From contig WACF01000001.1 of assembly GCA_026192395.1 (NCBI GenBank), positions 2,602,309 to 2,666,308 on the forward strand: a stretch of DNA of 64,000 nucleotides, in the 5' to 3' direction. Positions within the stretch are counted from its first letter, which is position 1, and each line of letters opens with the position of its first letter. The notes beneath the pieces were generated by a model. It was not told the DNA's origin. It saw only the letters and a program-made list of their open reading frames with translations, and did not search any database. This document shows positions 19,615 to 28,494 of the stretch, in pieces. The position numbers and the translations under genes were made by a program. This stretch comes from Proteobacteria bacterium 005FR1 (GTDB lineage Bacteria > Pseudomonadota > Gammaproteobacteria > Pseudomonadales > Cellvibrionaceae).

Positions 19615-21021
19615 ATGTCAGAGAATACTCTGAGAATTATCAAAGAAAACGAAGCACGGTGGGTGGATCTTCGCTTCACCGATACCAAGGGTAAAGAGCA
19701 GCACGTAACCATGCCGGTCGACGTGGTCGATGAAGGCTTCTTCGAAGACGGCAAGATGTTCGACGGCTCCTCTATTGGCGGCTGGAAGGGCATCCAGGAA
19801 TCCGACATGATCCTGATGCCGGACGACTCCACCGCCGTAATGGATCCTTTCACTGACGAGCCCACCGTGATCGTGCGCTGCGACATCGTCGAGCCGACCA
19901 CTATGCAAGGCTATGAGCGCGACCCCCGCTCCATCGCCCGACGCGCGGAAGCCTACCTGCAGTCCACCGGCCTCGGCGACGTGGCACTGTTCGGCCCGGA
20001 AAACGAATTCTTCGTTTTCGACGACATCAAGTGGGGTGCCACCATGTCCGGCGCCTTCTACAAGATCATGTCCGAAGAAGCAGCGTGGGCTTCCGAGCAC
20101 AACTACGAAGAAGGCAACATGGGCCACCGCCCCGGCGTGAAAGGCGGCTACTTCCCCGTGCCGCCGGTCGATTCGCTGCACGACCTGCGTGCCGCCATGT
20201 GTAATGCGATGGAGCAAATGGGCCTCGTTGTGGAAGTACACCATCACGAAGTGGGCACTGCCGGCCAGTGTGAAATCGGCGTCGGCGCCAACACCCTGGT
20301 GAAGAAGGCGGACGAAGTGCAGATTCTGAAATACTGCATCCACAACGTCGCGCACGCCTACGGCAAAACCGCCACTTTCATGCCCAAGCCTCTGGTCGGC
20401 GATGCCGGCAGCGGTATGCATGTGCATATGTCGTTCAGCAAGAACGGCGTGAACCAGTTTGCCGGCGACGCCTATCACGGCATGTCCGAACTGTCCCTGT
20501 ACTACATCGGCGGTATCATCAAGCACGCCCGCGCGCTGAACGCCTTCGCCAATGCGTCCACCAACTCCTACAAGCGTCTGGTACCCGGCTTCGAAGCACC
20601 GGTGATGCTGGCCTATTCCGCCCGCAACCGCTCCGCCTCCATCCGCATTCCTTATGTGTCCAGCCCCAAGGCGAAGCGCATTGAGGTGCGGTTTGCCGAC
20701 AGCACCGCCAACCCCTACCTCTGCTTTGCGGCTTACCTGATGGCCGGCCTCGACGGCATCAAGAACAAGATCCACCCTGGCGACCCCGCCGACAAGGATC
20801 TGTACGACCTGCCGCCGGAAGAAGCGAAGGAAATCCCGACCGTGTGCCACAGCCTGGACGAAGCGCTGCGGGCACTGGACGCGGATCGCGCGTTCCTGAC
20901 CGAAGGCGGTGTATTCACTGACGACGCCATCGATGCCTACATCAAGCTGAAAGGTGCCGAAGTCGAACGTCTGCAGATGACCACGCACCCGGTTGAGTTC
21001 GACATGTACTACAGCGTGTAA
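19615..21021 (+). CDS. glnA: Glutamine synthetase type I, second tandem copy
   Basis: This is a second complete 468-residue GSI, differing from the first copy at 25 positions by eye (about 95% identity). All catalytic segments and Tyr397 are kept, so it should be active and adenylylatable. Most changes are conservative and lie near the N-terminus and at surface positions; one falls in GDAGSG, where copy 1 has GDNGSG. The N-terminus MSENTL and the upstream DNA differ clearly from copy 1, as does its promoter. A weak GGAG lies about 10 bases before the ATG. It carries its own terminator. Duplication of glnA in tandem is not the usual state in relatives. Confidence 0.96.
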   Translation: MSENTLRIIKENEARWVDLRFTDTKGKEQHVTMPVDVVDEGFFEDGKMFDGSSIGGWKGIQESDMILMPDDSTAVMDPFTDEPTVIVRCDIVEPTTMQGYERDPRSIARRAEAYLQSTGLGDVALFGPENEFFVFDDIKWGATMSGAFYKIMSEEAAWASEHNYEEGNMGHRPGVKGGYFPVPPVDSLHDLRAAMCNAMEQMGLVVEVHHHEVGTAGQCEIGVGANTLVKKADEVQILKYCIHNVAHAYGKTATFMPKPLVGDAGSGMHVHMSFSKNGVNQFAGDAYHGMSELSLYYIGGIIKHARALNAFANASTNSYKRLVPGFEAPVMLAYSARNRSASIRIPYVSSPKAKRIEVRFADSTANPYLCFAAYLMAGLDGIKNKIHPGDPADKDLYDLPPEEAKEIPTVCHSLDEALRALDADRAFLTEGGVFTDDAIDAYIKLKGAEVERLQMTTHPVEFDMYYSV

Positions 21022-21043
21022 GCGTTCACTGACGCTTGCGCAG

Positions 21044-21077
21044 AAACCCGGCCGCAGCGATGCAGCCGGGTTTTTTT
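21044..21077 (+). terminator. Rho-independent terminator after glnA-2
   Basis: The stem AAACCCGGC/GCCGGGTTT extends inward with one mismatch and runs directly into seven T residues. It separates glnA-2 from the DUF4124-ntrBC unit. Confidence 0.9.
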
Positions 21078-21215
21078 ATGCCCGACTACCCGCCAACAGC
21101 CCAGCAGGACCGCTGTCGGGATGAGAACCGCCTTGCAGCAGTGAATGAGTAGCGTGGTCCAAGCCGGATGGAAGCGCTACACTCGGCGAATCAAATGGGA
21201 AAGGCGAGGTGCCTG

Positions 21216-21779
21216 ATGCTCGAATCCATTGTGCTCACACGCTCAGCACGGAAGGTAACAGCCCGCAGACTGCTCGCTTGGGGCTCCCTGGCGATCGCCG
21301 CAACCTGCGCCACCGTCGCCGTGGCGGATGTCTACAAGGTGGTCGACGAAAACGGCCGCATCACCTACACCGATGCGCCGCCAAAAGGTCAGCGCGCTGA
21401 AAAGGTCGACATCAAGGACAGCAATACCCTGCCGCGCACCCGCGTCACCAAGCGCCTGTCAGCGGAAGCGGAGAATGAGCCGAAGGACGCCATTCCGGAC
21501 AGCTATCAGATCACCATCACCAACCCGCCGGACGATTTCCACATGACGCCGGGGATCCGCGATCTTTCGGTGCAGGTCGAGGTCAATCCACCCATCCACC
21601 CCAGCCACAGACTCGAGATCACTGACAACGGCGCACCAGTTCAGGGCATGACTCTGGAGAACGTTGTCGTTCGCGGTGCTCACCGACTGCAAGCACGGGT
21701 CGTCGACGAGCAAGGCCGCATAATCAGCGCGTCCGCGCCAGTGCAATTCTTCGTTCACCGCCCCACCGTTGCCCGCTGA
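21216..21779 (+). CDS. DUF4124 domain-containing exported protein
   Basis: From the ATG at 21216 (GAGGTG 4 bases upstream) the product has 187 residues. A signal peptide with hydrophobic core LLAWGSLAIAATCATVAVA is followed by VYKVVDENGRITYTDAPP, the hallmark of the DUF4124 domain, then a C-terminal beta-rich part (about 100-187). The function of the family is unknown. A DUF4124 gene between glnA and ntrB is common in Pseudomonas relatives, so position may be conserved for chromosomal rather than functional reasons. Confidence 0.88.
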   Translation: MLESIVLTRSARKVTARRLLAWGSLAIAATCATVAVADVYKVVDENGRITYTDAPPKGQRAEKVDIKDSNTLPRTRVTKRLSAEAENEPKDAIPDSYQITITNPPDDFHMTPGIRDLSVQVEVNPPIHPSHRLEITDNGAPVQGMTLENVVVRGAHRLQARVVDEQGRIISASAPVQFFVHRPTVAR

Positions 21780-21886
21780 GTCGGGCAGCTCATTTCGTTT
21801 TAGCTCCGCGTTCGGCGCTACTTCCGAACCATGTTCGCGACCCTGAGTGCCGCCGGTCCGAAATGAGGCAGACCGCCGGAAATCTT

Positions 21887-21901
21887 GCACTAATTTGGTG
21901 C
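21887..21901. promoter_or_regulatory. NtrC operator in front of ntrBC
   Basis: The sequence GCACTAATTTGGTGC is an exact fit to GCACY-N5-RGTGC. It lies 120 bp before the ntrB start with no sigma-54 element near it, so by analogy with the E. coli glnL operator it probably mediates repression (autoregulation) of ntrBC by NtrC. Confidence 0.78.
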
Positions 21902-22021
21902 GCTCGCGCCGCCGTTTCTGCTACCCTCGCTCGCAAGCCCCCGTCCTCTCTGGCCTGCAGCCGCGGATGAGTTCTGGTTTGCTTCTTGCAGGCGTCGAAT
22001 TACGCGCAGTAGGATCGACTC

Positions 22022-23125
22022 ATGCCCCAAGAACCCGACTTCAAGCTCATGCTCGAGAACCTCACCTCCGCCGTGTTTCTGGTGGACGAGCAGCTGGCGT
22101 TTCGCTACATCAACCCGGCTGCCGAGGTACTGCTGGGCGTGAGCAGCGAACAAGTGAAGGGTTCGCCCATCGTCGACCACTTCTTCGAGTCGGACACCGC
22201 CTTGGCCACCATGCGCGAAGCCATCGAGCTTCAGCACGTCTATACCAAGCGGCAGGTCACCTGGCAACTGCCCGGAGGGCAGCCGCTGACGGTCGATTAC
22301 TCCGTCGCACCGCTGGGCGAAAACCGAGGGCTGTTGATCGAGGTTCAGCACCTTGATCGGCTGCTGCGAATCAGCCGCGAGGAGGCCACCACCGCCGCGC
22401 AGGAAACCACCCGCAATCTGGTTCGGGGCATGGCGCACGAGATCAAGAATCCCCTGGGCGGGATCCGCGGCGCCGCCCAACTGCTGGCGCGAGAGCTGCC
22501 CGACCCGAGCCTCGAGGAGTACACCAATATCATCATCCAGGAGGCGGACCGACTGCGCAATCTGGTGGACAAGATGCTCGGCCCGCACCGGCCGGCGGAT
22601 GTGGAGGACATCAACATCCATGAAGTGACCGAGCGGGTGGCGGCGATCATCCGCGCCGAGTCCGGCGGTCTGCTGAACATCCAGCGCGACTACGACCCTA
22701 GCATTCCCCCGCTGCCCGGGGACAAGGAGCAGCTGATTCAGGCCATTCTCAACGTGGTCCGAAACGCCTGGGAGGCGCTGGAAGATGCAGGCATGCGCGA
22801 GGACGGCGAGATTCGCATTCGCACCCGGGTACAGCGCCAATTCACCATCGGACGCTTCAATCATCCACTCGTCTGCCGTATCGATGTGATCGACAACGGC
22901 CCGGGCATTCCGGCGGACATCATCGAGGAGATTTTCTACCCGATGATCTCTGGCCGCGCCAAGGGCACTGGCCTGGGGCTAGCCATTTCGCAGCAGCTGA
23001 TCAGTCAGCACCTGGGCATGATTAGCTGCGAGAGCCGGCCCGGGCGCACGCAGTTTTCCATCTACATTCCCATTACGCCCGCTTCGCGGCCCACGGCCAA
23101 CGAGGTGACCGATCTCGCCGGCTGA
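22022..23125 (+). CDS. glnL: Nitrogen regulation sensor kinase NtrB
   Basis: NtrB phosphorylates and dephosphorylates NtrC under PII control. The 367-residue soluble protein has an N-terminal PAS domain (about 10-115), the H-box GMAHEIKNPLGGIRGA with the phospho-histidine at about H139, and an HATPase domain with N-box NVVRNAWEAL, DNGPGIP and GTGLGLAIS. No transmembrane segment is present, as expected. It lies 45 bp upstream of ntrC on the same strand with an NtrC operator in front. Confidence 0.96.
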   Translation: MPQEPDFKLMLENLTSAVFLVDEQLAFRYINPAAEVLLGVSSEQVKGSPIVDHFFESDTALATMREAIELQHVYTKRQVTWQLPGGQPLTVDYSVAPLGENRGLLIEVQHLDRLLRISREEATTAAQETTRNLVRGMAHEIKNPLGGIRGAAQLLARELPDPSLEEYTNIIIQEADRLRNLVDKMLGPHRPADVEDINIHEVTERVAAIIRAESGGLLNIQRDYDPSIPPLPGDKEQLIQAILNVVRNAWEALEDAGMREDGEIRIRTRVQRQFTIGRFNHPLVCRIDVIDNGPGIPADIIEEIFYPMISGRAKGTGLGLAISQQLISQHLGMISCESRPGRTQFSIYIPITPASRPTANEVTDLAG

Positions 23126-23170
23126 TGCCGGGAGGCTGAAGTCGCGGGATCAAGCCGACGGAAAGAGACC

Positions 23171-24601
23171 ATGCAAAAGGCCAATCAAGTCTGGATCATT
23201 GACGATGATCGCTCCATCCGCTGGGTGCTTGAGAAATCCCTCAGTCAGGCAGGCATTCAGGGGAACTGCTTCGAGAGCGCCGACCGCGCCATGCTGCAGC
23301 TGCGCCGCGGCGAAATTCCCGATACGGTGATCTGCGATATCCGCATGCCCGGCACCGGCGGCCTGGAATTTCTCGATCTCATTCACCGCGATTATCCCGA
23401 CCTGCCGGTGATCATCATGACCGCACACTCGGACCTGGACAGCGCGGTGGCGGCCTATCAGGGCGGTGCCTTCGAATACCTGCCCAAGCCATTCGACGTG
23501 GATGAAGCTCTCGCGGTGACCCAGCGCGCGCTCGCCCACGCTTCGGAGCGTCGCAGCGGCGGCATTCCTGACGAACCGGATGTCGGTGGCGAGATCATCG
23601 GTGAGGCACCGGCGATGCAGGAGGTCTTCCGCGCGATCGGCCGGCTATCCCATTCCAACATCACCGTGCTGATCAATGGTGAATCCGGCACCGGCAAGGA
23701 ACTGGTTGCCCGCGCGTTGCACAACCACAGCCCGCGCCGAAAGAATCCCTTTATTGCCCTGAACATGGCCGCAATTCCCCGCGACCTGATCGAGTCGGAA
23801 TTGTTCGGTCACGAAAAAGGCGCCTTCACCGGTGCCGGGGCCCAGCGCACCGGCCGCTTCGAGCAAGCCAACGGCGGCACGCTGTTTCTGGACGAGATCG
23901 GCGACATGCCCTCGGAAACCCAGACCCGCTTGTTGCGCGTGTTGGCCGATGGCGAGTTTTATCGGGTGGGCGGCCATACGCCGATCAAGGTGGATGTGCG
24001 CATCATTGCGGCGACCCACCAGAACCTCGAGCATCTGGTGGAAAGCAACCGCTTTCGGGAAGACCTGTTCCATCGCCTCAACGTGATCCGCATCCACATC
24101 CCCAAGCTGTCGGATCGCAGCGAGGATATTCCCAAGCTGGCCAGGCACTTCTTCCACACGGCGGCCAATGAGCTGAGCGTCGAACCGAAGGTGCTGCTGC
24201 CCGCCACCGAAAAGTACCTGTGCAGCCTAAGCTGGCCGGGCAACGTACGCCAGCTGGAAAACACCTGCCGCTGGCTCACAGTGATGGCCTCGGGCCGCGA
24301 AGTCCATGTCGAGGATCTGCCACCTGAGCTGCTCGACCGCAAGGACAACAATGCCGCAAGCGGCGACTGGGAACAGGCGCTGCGCCAGTGGGCCGATCAG
24401 GCGCTCGCCCGCGGCCAGCACGACATCCTCTCTGAAGCAGTGCCCACCTTCGAGCGCTCGCTGATCGAGACCGCACTCAAACACACCGCCGGCCGCAAGC
24501 GCGACGCCGCCAACCTGCTCGGCTGGGGGCGCAACACGCTGACCCGCAAGCTCAAGGAGCTGGGAATGGCGGATTACGCCGATAACGACGAGGCCGAGTA
24601 A
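23171..24601 (+). CDS. glnG: Nitrogen regulator NtrC, sigma-54 activator
   Basis: NtrC activates sigma-54 promoters of nitrogen genes when phosphorylated. The 476-residue protein has a receiver (IIDDDRS; phospho-acceptor Asp at about 56 in ICDIRMPG), an AAA+ domain with GESGTGKE (Walker A), the sigma-54-contacting loop GAFTGA and GGTLFLDEIGDM (Walker B), and a C-terminal Fis-type helix-turn-helix (AANLLGWGRNTLTRKL). All parts look intact. Four NtrC-type sites occur upstream within this window (glnA-1 twice, glnA-2, ntrB). Confidence 0.97.
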   Translation: MQKANQVWIIDDDRSIRWVLEKSLSQAGIQGNCFESADRAMLQLRRGEIPDTVICDIRMPGTGGLEFLDLIHRDYPDLPVIIMTAHSDLDSAVAAYQGGAFEYLPKPFDVDEALAVTQRALAHASERRSGGIPDEPDVGGEIIGEAPAMQEVFRAIGRLSHSNITVLINGESGTGKELVARALHNHSPRRKNPFIALNMAAIPRDLIESELFGHEKGAFTGAGAQRTGRFEQANGGTLFLDEIGDMPSETQTRLLRVLADGEFYRVGGHTPIKVDVRIIAATHQNLEHLVESNRFREDLFHRLNVIRIHIPKLSDRSEDIPKLARHFFHTAANELSVEPKVLLPATEKYLCSLSWPGNVRQLENTCRWLTVMASGREVHVEDLPPELLDRKDNNAASGDWEQALRQWADQALARGQHDILSEAVPTFERSLIETALKHTAGRKRDAANLLGWGRNTLTRKLKELGMADYADNDEAE

Positions 24602-24732
24602 GCTGGGTGGAGTGCGACGCGCTCCCCGGAAGGCGCTTCGCTCGATTCAGCCTACGCCTCGGGTGAACTAAATGGGGGCAGAGGACGTATAAGGTCGAGG
24701 TATCTGATTCTCCCTCAACCTGACCACTGCTG

Positions 24733-26154
24733 ATGAGCGATGTACCCCACAGCCTCGTCTGGTTCCGCAATGATTTGCGGGTCGCCGACAACCCTGCCCT
24801 CTACCATGCCTGCCGCAGCAGCGACAAAGTAAGCGCGGTCTTTTTCTTTACGCCACAGCAATGGCAACAGCATCATCTTTCGCCGCGGCGCATTCAGTTC
24901 ACTCGCAATGCGGTGCTTTCGCTCCAGCGGCAGCTGGCTGGCGCCGGCGTCAAATTACACGTCAGAACGGCTCCCTGGTTTGCGGATGTGCCCGGGCAGT
25001 TGCTCGCGCTTTGCCGGCAGGAAAAGATCAACCAGCTCTGTTTCAATCGCGAGTACGCGCTGGATGAAAGCCGCCGCGATCAAGGGGTGCTGTCAGCGTG
25101 TGAAGATGCAGGCATCCGCACCTTCACCGCTCACGGCAGCGTCATCGTTCCGCCCGGCGCGGTGCTGAGCAAACAGGGTGAACCCTACCGGGTGTTCACG
25201 CCCTTCAAACGCGCGTGGCTTCAGGCACTCGAACGCTATGAGCGCCAGCTGTATTCCGCACCCAAAAAGGCGGCGAGATCATTACCGGAGGAGACTTTGG
25301 ATAGCCTTCCCGATGATCTGCCGGCCGCGGACGTGGCAGCGTATCCGGCCACAGAAGCCGAAGCCCACCGCCGCCTGCAGCGATTTAGCGAGCTACATCT
25401 CGCAGCCTATGATCGCGACCGCAACATCCCCGCCGTGAACGGCACAAGTCAGTTATCTGCCTACCTGAATATCGGACTGATATCGCCACGGGCCTGCCTG
25501 CAGGCGATACGGATGGTCAATGAGGGAGAGTTAACAAGCGGCAATCCGGGGGCGCAGAGCTGGGTGGGAGAACTCATCTGGCGAGAGTTCTATCTGCATA
25601 TTCTTGCGGCCTTTCCCGACATCAGTCGCCGGCACCCCTTCCAGCCCAAGACTGAACAAGTGCCCTGGCGTCACAACGACGAAGACTTCCGCCGCTGGGC
25701 GCATGGCCGCACCGGCTTTCCGCTGGTGGATGCGGCCATGCAGCAACTCAATACCACCGGCTGGATGCACAATCGACTGCGGATGGTGACGGCGACCTTT
25801 CTGACCAAATACCTGCTGATCGACTGGCGTCGCGGCGAGGATTATTTCATGGAGCAGTTGATCGACGGCAACTTCGCGGCGAACAACGGCGGCTGGCAAT
25901 GGAGCGCCTCGACCGGCACCGACGCGGCACCTTACTTCCGAATACTCAACCCCGTGCGTCAAGGGGAACGTTTCGACCCTAGGGCGGAGTTCATCAAAGC
26001 GCAGTTGCCGCAGCTGCAGGATCTGCCGGCCAGGATCATTCACCAGCCCGGTCATCCCGATCTGCTCGCCGCCGGTTATCCGGCACCCATGGTGGAGCTC
26101 AAGGACTCGAAGGAGCGTTGCCTGGCCGCCTTCAAGTTCGCCCTGGCAAGCTGA
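24733..26154 (+). CDS. phrB: Deoxyribodipyrimidine photolyase (class I CPD type)
   Basis: Photolyase repairs UV-induced pyrimidine dimers using light. The 473-residue protein has the N-terminal Rossmann domain beginning LVWFRNDLRVADNPAL and the C-terminal FAD domain with WVGELIWREFY, WMHNRLRM and NNGGWQWSASTGTDAAPYFR, matching E. coli PhrB in length and order. It ends within the convergent YrbL-like gene (23-bp overlap of the 3' ends). It is the first gene of the stretch between ntrC and secB that departs from Pseudomonas order. Confidence 0.95.
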   Translation: MSDVPHSLVWFRNDLRVADNPALYHACRSSDKVSAVFFFTPQQWQQHHLSPRRIQFTRNAVLSLQRQLAGAGVKLHVRTAPWFADVPGQLLALCRQEKINQLCFNREYALDESRRDQGVLSACEDAGIRTFTAHGSVIVPPGAVLSKQGEPYRVFTPFKRAWLQALERYERQLYSAPKKAARSLPEETLDSLPDDLPAADVAAYPATEAEAHRRLQRFSELHLAAYDRDRNIPAVNGTSQLSAYLNIGLISPRACLQAIRMVNEGELTSGNPGAQSWVGELIWREFYLHILAAFPDISRRHPFQPKTEQVPWRHNDEDFRRWAHGRTGFPLVDAAMQQLNTTGWMHNRLRMVTATFLTKYLLIDWRRGEDYFMEQLIDGNFAANNGGWQWSASTGTDAAPYFRILNPVRQGERFDPRAEFIKAQLPQLQDLPARIIHQPGHPDLLAAGYPAPMVELKDSKERCLAAFKFALAS

Positions 26155-26791
26155 TGAGCTGCTGATGCCCGCGCAGGAGAATGGCCCGCAACGCGGTGTT
26201 TTCGGGATAGCGCCGCAAGAGATCCCTTTCGAATCGCTGCCATTTTCGCATGATCTTGCGCACCGCCAGAGCATCGACGTAGTTGGAGATGGGGATAAAG
26301 TCGGCGCTGCCGATATTGTCCACAATGTACAGCGCGCCCTTGTCCTGTGCCGAGCGCCGGAAGAGGATATTCTTCGGCTTGATCGTCATCGTGATGATGC
26401 GCTGCTCGATCAGGTAAGTGCGCAGGGACATCAAGCCATCCGCAAGGGATGACTCGTACTGCTGGGTGAGCTTTGGATCGACGAGGTAGCTTTCGAGCGT
26501 CCGAGAAACCTGAGCATCGAAGTCCCGGATCAGATCGAACACGGCTCCCCGCCCGCGACTGGTTTTCAGTTCTCCGTGAAAGCGAGGCAGCTGCGACCAG
26601 TTGATCCGCCGGCGCTGCAGGTGCGCGTAGTAACTACGCTCGCGCCGCGATTCTTCGCTACCGCCGTTGTAAACGACCTTGATGCACAGATCAGGATTGT
26701 TCGGATGGATATAGCACTCGCGGTGGAGACCGCGACCGATGAAATGATCATCGGTTAACACCAGTTCGGGTTCAATTTGCCATTGCTGCAT
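26132..26791 (-). CDS. yrbL: YrbL-like (PhoP-regulated) kinase-fold protein
   Basis: The 219-residue protein resembles E. coli YrbL: LVLTDDHFIGRGLHRECYIHPNNPDLCIKV is the typical start, with a lysine in KVVYNG where kinases bind ATP, and TIKPKNILFR followed by LYIVDNIGS, which resemble a catalytic loop and a metal-binding aspartate. Activity of the family is not established to my knowledge. The 3' end overlaps photolyase by 23 bp, so the two mRNAs are antisense there. Whether a PhoP system controls it cannot be seen. Confidence 0.85.
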   Translation of the reverse strand: MQQWQIEPELVLTDDHFIGRGLHRECYIHPNNPDLCIKVVYNGGSEESRRERSYYAHLQRRRINWSQLPRFHGELKTSRGRGAVFDLIRDFDAQVSRTLESYLVDPKLTQQYESSLADGLMSLRTYLIEQRIITMTIKPKNILFRRSAQDKGALYIVDNIGSADFIPISNYVDALAVRKIMRKWQRFERDLLRRYPENTALRAILLRGHQQLISLPGRT

Positions 26792-26976
26792 AAACGTCGA
26801 TCGCTTGCTCCCTCAACCCATTCACACCCCCTGGCGTAAAAGGCGGCGCATCATAATGCTTCGCAAATGCGGATCCCGCGCCATTTACAAAAGCGCTGAA
26901 TCGCTCTTCGATCCCGCCCTGACCCGGAAGCGGCAAGCTTGTATACTGCCGGCCCCATTCTGGCCCGAGCAGAAAC

Positions 26977-27495
26977 ATGAGCGATAATCCGCTTGCCGAT
27001 CTTCCCCTCAGCCTGCAGCAGCAGGTGCTGCTGACCACCGATGGCACTGTTACCGATCTGGTGGCGCTTTTCTCCGGGGAAGACATTCACATCACCAAGC
27101 TCTCCCAGGAAAGCATCACCAGTGTCGGTCCCAAAGCGCTTGGTTTATCGGCGCCGCAGCCGATTCTCGAGCGCAGCATTCTGCTGAGTGGCGCTGACCG
27201 GCACTACCTGTACGCCCAGTCTCATTTCGTTATCCCACGGCTTGCGCCAGACATGCAGAAGTCGCTGCTGGAAACGCAAACGCCCATCGGGCTGCTATGG
27301 AAGCGGGCGCGACTCGAGATGTACCGCGAGGTAGTGGACCGCCACCTGGAACACAGCCCCGAGCTGCTCGAGTATTTTCCCGACGCGCAGGACGCGCGAT
27401 TCATCTCGCGCACCTATGTCGTTTACCATCAGGGCGACGCATTGGGCGTAATCAATGAGAAGTTTCCCTTCAGCTACTTTCGGGAAAGCAAATAG
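26977..27495 (+). CDS. Chorismate lyase-like protein (DUF98 family)
   Basis: The 172-residue protein shows the DUF98/chorismate-lyase-like pattern: an arginine in ILERSILLSG, the PIGLLWKRARLEMYRE segment and a late glutamate in INEKFPFSYF. These positions resemble the Arg and Glu that handle chorismate in UbiC. Members of this family include a chorismate pyruvate-lyase from mycobacteria, so production of 4-hydroxybenzoate for ubiquinone is possible but unproven here; no ubiC or ubiA is in the window. It starts 185 bp from the divergent yrbL-like gene. Confidence 0.75.
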   Translation: MSDNPLADLPLSLQQQVLLTTDGTVTDLVALFSGEDIHITKLSQESITSVGPKALGLSAPQPILERSILLSGADRHYLYAQSHFVIPRLAPDMQKSLLETQTPIGLLWKRARLEMYREVVDRHLEHSPELLEYFPDAQDARFISRTYVVYHQGDALGVINEKFPFSYFRESK

Positions 27496-27628
27496 CCGGA
27501 AGAGCTTGAGGGGAAAGAAGCGGCCCGGGATTTGCGTGACAGCAATCGCGCTCGACGATCCGCAAGCTCGACGCTATTCCGACAAAGACTTAAGATGACG
27601 AATCGTTTCCAGCATCAGGGAGCTATGC

Positions 27629-28420
27629 ATGAAAGCGGTAAAGGTAATCGGTTTTATCTTCTTTCTTCTGGTAGTCGCCGTCGCGGTTACGCTCTACTAC
27701 GCCTACAGGAACGTCGACACACTGCTGCATGACGCTGTGGAAAACTACGGCAGCGACGTCACCGAGACCCAAGTGGCTCTGGAAGCCGTCGACGTGGACT
27801 TCCAGGCCGGTCGAATTCAGCTCAGCGAGCTCGTCATCGCCAACCCGCCCGACTACACCACCGACTACGCCTTTGCGCTGGACGGTATTGCCGTGCAGAT
27901 CGACACCGAATCCCTGGGCGCGCAAATGGAATCGCTGGTGGTGCTGGATGAAATCACGGTGGATGGCGCTCGCATTATCGCCGAGTTGAAGAACCTACGC
28001 GAAAGCAATCTACAACAGCTTGCCGAGAACATTCAGAACAACCTGCCTGAGCCGGGCGAACCGGTGGAGGCAAACCCGGAAGGTAGCTCAGAATACGTGG
28101 GTCCAAATTTCCGCGTACGGGAATTCGCCTTTACCAACGCCCAGATTACTGTGGTGAGCGAGCAATTCGGTGATCGCACCATCGATATGCCCGCTGTGCA
28201 GGCCACCGACATCGGTGGCGAATTGGGCGTTCCGCCAAGAGAACTCGGTGCAGCCCTGATGAAGCAGGTTCTGGATCAGGCCGTCGTCGCCGTCCGGGAG
28301 GAAGTGGAAGACGCCGCCAAGCAGAAAGTCCGCAGCCGGGTCGAGGAAGAGGTACAGGAGAAGTTGAACCCGCAGGAACAAGAACAGCTACAGAATCTGC
28401 GCGATTTTTTGAATCGATAA
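27629..28420 (+). CDS. Membrane-anchored AsmA-like periplasmic protein
   Basis: The 263-residue protein has one N-terminal transmembrane helix (VIGFIFFLLVVAVAVTLYYA) followed by a periplasmic beta-rich segment (VTETQVALEAVDVDFQAGRIQLSELVIANPP) of the kind found in AsmA-like proteins, and a charged helical C-terminus (VREEVEDAAKQKVRSRVEEEVQEKL), probably coiled coil. GGGAG stands 6 bases before the ATG. Function is unknown; AsmA relatives are linked to lipid transport or envelope upkeep. A GC-rich hairpin follows the stop. Confidence 0.7.
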   Translation: MKAVKVIGFIFFLLVVAVAVTLYYAYRNVDTLLHDAVENYGSDVTETQVALEAVDVDFQAGRIQLSELVIANPPDYTTDYAFALDGIAVQIDTESLGAQMESLVVLDEITVDGARIIAELKNLRESNLQQLAENIQNNLPEPGEPVEANPEGSSEYVGPNFRVREFAFTNAQITVVSEQFGDRTIDMPAVQATDIGGELGVPPRELGAALMKQVLDQAVVAVREEVEDAAKQKVRSRVEEEVQEKLNPQEQEQLQNLRDFLNR

Positions 28421-28436
28421 CCCGAATTGATAACAA

Positions 28437-28456
28437 GCGGCGGCGCTAGCCGCCGC
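28437..28456. other. GC-rich hairpin between genes
   Basis: GCGGCGGC and GCCGCCGC form a perfect 8-bp stem around GCTA. There is no T-tract, so it is more likely an mRNA-stabilising or attenuating hairpin than a classical terminator. Confidence 0.5.
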
Positions 28457-28494
28457 CGGCAACAACAGCATCAACCACTTTCAAGGGGAACTCT

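Noticed and set aside
24622-24732. Possible promoter or small gene between ntrC and phrB
   Set aside because: No clear -35/-10 pair or open frame; left unannotated.
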